Shown here piece after piece: positions 41,846 to 45,458 of a DNA stretch of 45,458 nt. This stretch comes from an uncultured Geobacteraceae bacterium (GTDB taxonomy: Bacteria; Desulfobacterota; Desulfuromonadia; Geobacterales; Pseudopelobacteraceae). The position numbers and the translations under genes are program-made. Position 1 is the stretch's first letter. Each line of letters starts with the position of its first letter. The stretch spans positions 1 through 45,458 of the forward strand of contig CAIMXI010000161.1 in NCBI GenBank assembly GCA_903845365.1. Direction: 5' to 3'. A model generated the notes under the pieces. The model was not told the origin of the DNA. It ran no database searches and saw nothing but the letters and a program-made list of their open reading frames with translations.

Positions 41846-43513
41846 TCAGACCTCTACATCATCAGGCCAGAACCTTTTCTGCAATTCATCCATCAACGGC
41901 TTGAGGCTCTTCCGGTCGCGAGCCGACACAGTGACGCTCTTGCTGGTGCGGGCTGATTGACGAACCTTGATAAAACCCACTGTATCTTTCTTCTTCAAAT
42001 CATTCAGAAGGTCAGCCTTGTTGTACACCAGCAGTTCCGGCTTATCCCCCAACTCCAACTCAGTAAGAATGGTTCGTACCTGTGTTATCTGATCCTCAAA
42101 ACGGGGATGGGAGGCATCGACTACATGCAGCAGCAGGTCGGCATCACGCATCTCTTCCAAGGTTGCCTTGAAAGCCCCCAACAGTGATTTAGGGAGCGAG
42201 CGGATGAAACCTACCGTGTCGGTAATGATAACTTCCCGTTCACGCGGGAAGCGGAGGCGGCGGGTGGAAGTATCAAGGGTTGCAAAGAGTAAATCTTCGG
42301 TAAAGACATCACTCTTGGTCAAGGCGTTCAGTAGCGTCGATTTGCCGGCATTGGTGTAGCCGACGATCGAAATGATCGGCACTCCGGCTTTCACCCGCTG
42401 TTTTCGTCGTTGATCCCGTCCTTGAGAAAGCTCTTTCAGTTCCCGCTCAAGGGTGGTGATCCGGTCTCGAACCCGGCGCCGATCCGTTTCAAGCTTTGTT
42501 TCACCCGGCCCTCGACCACCGATACCGCCCATCAGGCGCGACATCTGTACACCGCGACCAGTCAGGCGCGGTAGAAGATATTTGAGCTGAGCCAGTTCGA
42601 CCTGCACCTTGCCATCAAGACTCTTCGCCCGCCGGGCGAAAATATCGAGTATCAACTGGCTCCGGTCGATTACCTTCAACTCCGTCATTGCAGAAATAGA
42701 GCGTATTTGAGCCGGCGTAAGCTCCTGATCAAAAACCAGCATGCTGGCGCCACGCTGCATCGCTCTGATGACGACATCACGCATCATCCCCTCACCCATC
42801 AGAAATCGGGGATTAAGAGTTTTCGGGCGCTGGATGAATTCGTCTAGCGCCTCCACCTGAGCAGTACGGGAAAGCTCACGCAACTCAGCCATGGAATCTT
42901 CTGCTTCCTGGCGACTGCCGGAAGTTGTGACGGAGATCAATATGGCTCTTTCAAGTGCGTCCTTGGCACGGGGCAGGGCACGAGCCGCTTTTTCCAGATC
43001 GGCTTCCAGTTCCGGGATAAAATGAACGCAGTCAAGATCAATTCGTTCAAAAGGAACAACCGGATCAAGGGTCGTGGTTGTACCACGTTGATCAGCGGTC
43101 AGAAAGGCAAGCTGGGCATAAATCTGATTTTTTCCGGGAGCAATGAGCAGGGCGGCAAGAAGATCAAAGCGTAACAGGGAAAGGTCTGTCAAATCGTCTT
43201 CAGAGACCGGCTCGTTTTTCAGGTGGGTATGGATAAAACGGAGGCCGCGCATGACTCTTTTGCCGAGTGGGTAATCGCGCAGCTCCGGTATCACTACCCC
43301 TTTTTCATCGCCAACGATGACATATTCGACACTGCCGGCACGATTGACGAGGAGAGCAATTTGACGGCGAAGTTCACCGGAAAGATCGACGAGGCGGGAA
43401 GCAAGCTCAAAGGAGCAGAATTCAGCCACCGGTATCCGCCTGCGATAGAGACGTTCAAGAGACTGAATCTGGCTTGATTTTAGACCGGCAAGATTGCCAA
43501 ATACTTCTTTAAT
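41846..43513 (-). CDS. hflX: HflX GTPase, probable ATT start
   Basis: A ribosome-associated GTPase of about 555 aa. The HflX-specific GGIGGRGPGETKLE precedes the G domain: GYTNAGKST (G1), DTVGFIRSLP (G3) and NKAD (G4). HflX splits stalled ribosomes. The first ATG/GTG/TTG in frame is GTG at 43429, but conserved-looking HflX sequence continues upstream (GNLAGLKSSQ, SLERLYRRRIPVAEF). The frame reaches an ATT at 43511-43513 with GGAG 7 nt before it, giving an N-terminus MKEVFGN. I therefore prefer the ATT start; if that is wrong the gene would be 41846-43429. Confidence 0.85.
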   Translation of the reverse strand: MKEVFGNLAGLKSSQIQSLERLYRRRIPVAEFCSFELASRLVDLSGELRRQIALLVNRAGSVEYVIVGDEKGVVIPELRDYPLGKRVMRGLRFIHTHLKNEPVSEDDLTDLSLLRFDLLAALLIAPGKNQIYAQLAFLTADQRGTTTTLDPVVPFERIDLDCVHFIPELEADLEKAARALPRAKDALERAILISVTTSGSRQEAEDSMAELRELSRTAQVEALDEFIQRPKTLNPRFLMGEGMMRDVVIRAMQRGASMLVFDQELTPAQIRSISAMTELKVIDRSQLILDIFARRAKSLDGKVQVELAQLKYLLPRLTGRGVQMSRLMGGIGGRGPGETKLETDRRRVRDRITTLERELKELSQGRDQRRKQRVKAGVPIISIVGYTNAGKSTLLNALTKSDVFTEDLLFATLDTSTRRLRFPREREVIITDTVGFIRSLPKSLLGAFKATLEEMRDADLLLHVVDASHPRFEDQITQVRTILTELELGDKPELLVYNKADLLNDLKKKDTVGFIKVRQSARTSKSVTVSARDRKSLKPLMDELQKRFWPDDVEV

Positions 43514-43527
43514 GGTATGACTCCGGG

Positions 43528-44295
43528 TTATAGCCCAATGATATTGTAGCCGCCGTCAACATAATGGATTTCACCGCTCACACCGCTCGCCAGGTTACTG
43601 CTGAGATATAGTGCGGCACCGGCGACATCTTCCTGGGTAATGGATCGCCTGAGCGGCGTCTTCAACTCAACCTGGTTTAGAATGGTGTGAAAGCCGTTCA
43701 CTCCTGCTGCGGCCAGCGTACGGATCGGTCCGGCGGAAATGGCGTTTACTCTGATTCCGTCATGGCCGAGCGCCTCGGACAGATAGCGGACAGACGCTTC
43801 CAGCGCCGCCTTGGCAAGACCCATAACATTGTAGCTCGGGAACACCTTCATCGACCCATAGAAGCTGAGTGTCAAAGCAGAGCCCCCCCGCCCCAGCATC
43901 ATTGGTTGCGCCGCTTTCATGACTGCCAGAAATGAATACACACTGATATCCATGGCGGTGGCAAAGCCTTCCCGGGTTGTGCTGAGGATGCTCCCCTTAA
44001 GCTCTTCCTTGTTTGCAAAGGCGACCGCATGGATTATAATATCAACGCATTCCCATATTTTGGCGAGTGCAGTAAACACGGAAGCAATTTCTTCATCACT
44101 CGCAACATTACACGGCAGTATCGCTGCGGCATCTATCGATTCGGACAGTGGCCGCACACGCTTTTCAAGGGCTTCTCCCGCGTAGGTTATCGCCAGTTCG
44201 GCGCCCTGCTCATGAAAAAGCCGGGCGATCGCCCAAGCAATACTCTTTTCGTTTGCGATGCCAAAAATCACGACTTTTTTCCCTCTAAGCAACAT
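43528..44295 (-). CDS. fabI: enoyl-ACP reductase FabI
   Basis: A 255-aa short-chain-dehydrogenase fold enzyme that reduces enoyl-ACP in the last step of fatty-acid elongation. The NAD site is FGIANEKSIAWAIA, and the catalytic Tyr-x6-Lys is YNVMGLAK within FPSYNVMGLAKAALEAS. The ISAGPIRTLAAAG segment is also typical of FabI. GGAGG lies 8 nt before the ATG at 44295. Its start overlaps the upstream small membrane protein gene by 11 bp. Length is normal. Confidence 0.94.
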   Translation of the reverse strand: MLLRGKKVVIFGIANEKSIAWAIARLFHEQGAELAITYAGEALEKRVRPLSESIDAAAILPCNVASDEEIASVFTALAKIWECVDIIIHAVAFANKEELKGSILSTTREGFATAMDISVYSFLAVMKAAQPMMLGRGGSALTLSFYGSMKVFPSYNVMGLAKAALEASVRYLSEALGHDGIRVNAISAGPIRTLAAAGVNGFHTILNQVELKTPLRRSITQEDVAGAALYLSSNLASGVSGEIHYVDGGYNIIGL

Positions 44296-44515
44296 CTTTA
44301 CAATCCTCCGGATCATCTGGCATTGTAACCGGCGTAACAGTCACACGGGAGTTTTCAATGGCAGCCAGACGTTTCTCGATAGACTCAAGCACCTCCAGCG
44401 TCCGATCCTGTTTCCCTTTGATCGCAAATACGACAAACGGCATTATCAACCAGACAACTGCCAGAAAAAAACCGATAATGCTCATCATTACCATGAAACC
44501 GCCAAAAATTTCCAT
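44285..44515 (-). CDS. small one-TM protein upstream of fabI
   Basis: A 76-aa protein with an N-terminal hydrophobic segment (about 5-32), then a charged helix (KQDRTLEVLESIEKRLAAIE) that may form a coiled coil. No family recognised. The ATG at 44515 has GGGAG 5 nt upstream; a GTG one codon earlier is an alternative. It overlaps fabI and is probably co-transcribed with it. Confidence 0.65.
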   Translation of the reverse strand: MEIFGGFMVMMSIIGFFLAVVWLIMPFVVFAIKGKQDRTLEVLESIEKRLAAIENSRVTVTPVTMPDDPEDCKDVA

Positions 44516-45008
44516 CACAACTCCCGCTCAAAGTCTGCTCCGCTTATAGCATAGTGCCGTCTGAAAGTTAAGCTGTTTGACGATATAGTCGTCTGCGCCG
44601 ACTTAAAAGCCTGCAACATGATCAATTTCATCACCTGTTAGCGGTTTCTTGTTCCTCTCCTGTGCTCGGATTACCGTAATTCGTGAGACCGTACATCTAC
44701 TATTTGACGACTCGTAACATACCTTGTGTTTGCGTAAAGAATTTGTAGAAACTCCTCCTGCGTTAAGATATGGCCGATTAATAATCGGTTTTTACAAGCT
44801 TTGGTGTGATTTTTTACTTGTATTTAATGCCAGTATTCATTTAAATATATAATTTCAAAGTAAAGAACCGATAAGCGAAGAAGAATATTCTCCAATTTAC
44901 TATAAATTTAATTCATGCAGGTGCAACTCACCGAAGCTTGCTTCGATGATAGAAGAATGGCATGAGTGTAGACGTGTTTCTTTTTAAGCCAAGCTTAGGA
45001 GGCTTGTG
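44516..45008. other. 493-bp non-coding region with hairpins
   Basis: An AT-rich gap between divergent genes. CCGAT-TAATA-ATCGG followed by TTTTT (44774-44793) looks like a plus-strand terminator, although no plus-strand gene precedes it, so a small RNA is possible. AAGCC-N10-GGCTT (44987-45006) overlaps the ribosome-binding site of the next gene. No tRNA or known riboswitch was recognised. Confidence 0.5.
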
Positions 45009-45458
45009 ATGGCAGGTTTATCATCATTTACAACAGCGCAAATTGCAGTTATTGGCACTCAAACTATTGCCGATCTGACAACTTCTGAGATTCTGTTGCT
45101 TAGAACAGATCAGATATCTGCACTGAGAACGGATCATATCCAGGCACTGAGAACGGATCACATCGTCGCCCTGAGTACAACGCAGGTGCAGGCGCTTGAA
45201 ACCCGTGACGTAGCTGCGCTGACCACGAAGCAGATAGCGGTTCTTGAAACCAGCGACTTAAACGCTCTGACCTCCAGCCAGATCCAGGCTCTGACAACTG
45301 CGCAGATACAGGCTCTGACCACAACGCAGATAGCCGCAATGGAAACCTCCGACCTCCAGTCGCTGACCACTGCACAGATGCGCGGGCTGACCACCACAGA
45401 ACTTGCCGCCTTGACCACGACCCAGCTGCAGGTTATTGAAACCGCCGACATAGCCGCG
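45009..45458 (+). CDS. octapeptide-repeat protein, 5' part only
   Basis: An open frame from ATG at 45009 (AGGAGG 6 nt upstream) to the window end, 150 codons, no stop. From about residue 10 it is built of 8-residue units of the form A-L-T-T-x-Q-I-x, as in QALTTAQIQALTTTQIAA, with Glu-Thr-x-Asp variants. Repeats of this type occur in large proteins annotated as adhesion or haem-utilisation proteins; I recall similar ones in Magnetospirillum genomes. A solenoid fold is likely. No signal peptide is evident at the N-terminus. Function unknown; the C-terminal part lies outside the window. Confidence 0.8.
   Translation, partial: MAGLSSFTTAQIAVIGTQTIADLTTSEILLLRTDQISALRTDHIQALRTDHIVALSTTQVQALETRDVAALTTKQIAVLETSDLNALTSSQIQALTTAQIQALTTTQIAAMETSDLQSLTTAQMRGLTTTELAALTTTQLQVIETADIAA

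Noticed and set aside
44500..45008. Possible tRNA or c-di-GMP riboswitch in the last gap
   Set aside because: No cloverleaf could be built and the GEMM consensus was not found; only simple hairpins are visible.
45100..45451. Two minus-strand open frames at the right end
   Set aside because: They are the reverse reading of the octapeptide-repeat gene and mirror its periodicity; the plus frame has a good ribosome-binding site and a sensible repeat.

Overview
The window looks like a chromosomal contig from a Geobacter-like member of the Desulfuromonadota. Marker genes for that background are a PpcA-family triheme cytochrome c7, a response regulator with the CxxC/CxxC tail common in Geobacter signalling proteins, full-length pyruvate phosphate dikinase, GspG and larB/larC. 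The taxon is inferred from gene content, not from any marker search. The contig begins with 94 C residues, which look like an assembly or sequencing artefact, so the left end is probably a contig break inside an operon.

Region 1 (about 105-22919, all minus strand) is a magnetosome gene cluster. Read in the direction of transcription it runs: coiled-coil protein, glycine-zipper protein, unknown protein, small hydrophobic protein, mamK, a large repeat/acidic protein, a VWA protein, small hydrophobic protein, mamL, coiled-coil protein, one-TM protein, mamP, mamM, EcsC-like protein, second LemA protein, mamB, four-helix His-rich membrane protein, mamA, mamI, mamE, mamQ, membrane-anchored beta-propeller, membrane J-domain-like protein, TauE-like carrier, Rieske protein, cytochrome b, pentaheme cytochrome c, an Mms6-like LG-repeat protein, a second glycine-zipper protein and two small proteins. 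Most neighbours overlap by 4 bp or are a few bases apart. The mam genes supply iron transport (MamB, MamM), protease and magnetochrome redox control (MamE, MamP), membrane biogenesis (MamI, MamL, MamQ), a TPR scaffold (MamA) and the actin-like filament (MamK). The notable additions are a complete Rieske/cytochrome b module with its own multiheme cytochrome, a membrane J-domain-like protein, and a MamJ-like acidic protein next to mamK.

Region 2 (22920-23482) is non-coding. It holds two inverted repeats in the probable promoter of the magnetosome cluster and 12 perfect copies of a 7-bp tandem repeat. Region 3 (23483-26143, minus) is a sulfonate/taurine-type ABC uptake operon. Region 4 (26318-27351, plus) is a small two-gene unit with a response regulator. 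Region 5 (27360-32319, minus) holds a lipoprotein alpha/beta hydrolase, a larC-cinA fusion, an AlbA_2-type ATPase and larB.

Region 6 (32454-44515) is mostly housekeeping: ppdK, gspG, the cytochrome c7, uvrB (with an in-frame palindromic insertion), an ABC exporter, htrA, hflX (possibly starting at ATT), fabI and a small membrane protein. Region 7 (45009-45458, plus) is the start of an octapeptide-repeat protein cut by the window end. No tRNA, rRNA, CRISPR array or transposase was recognised.
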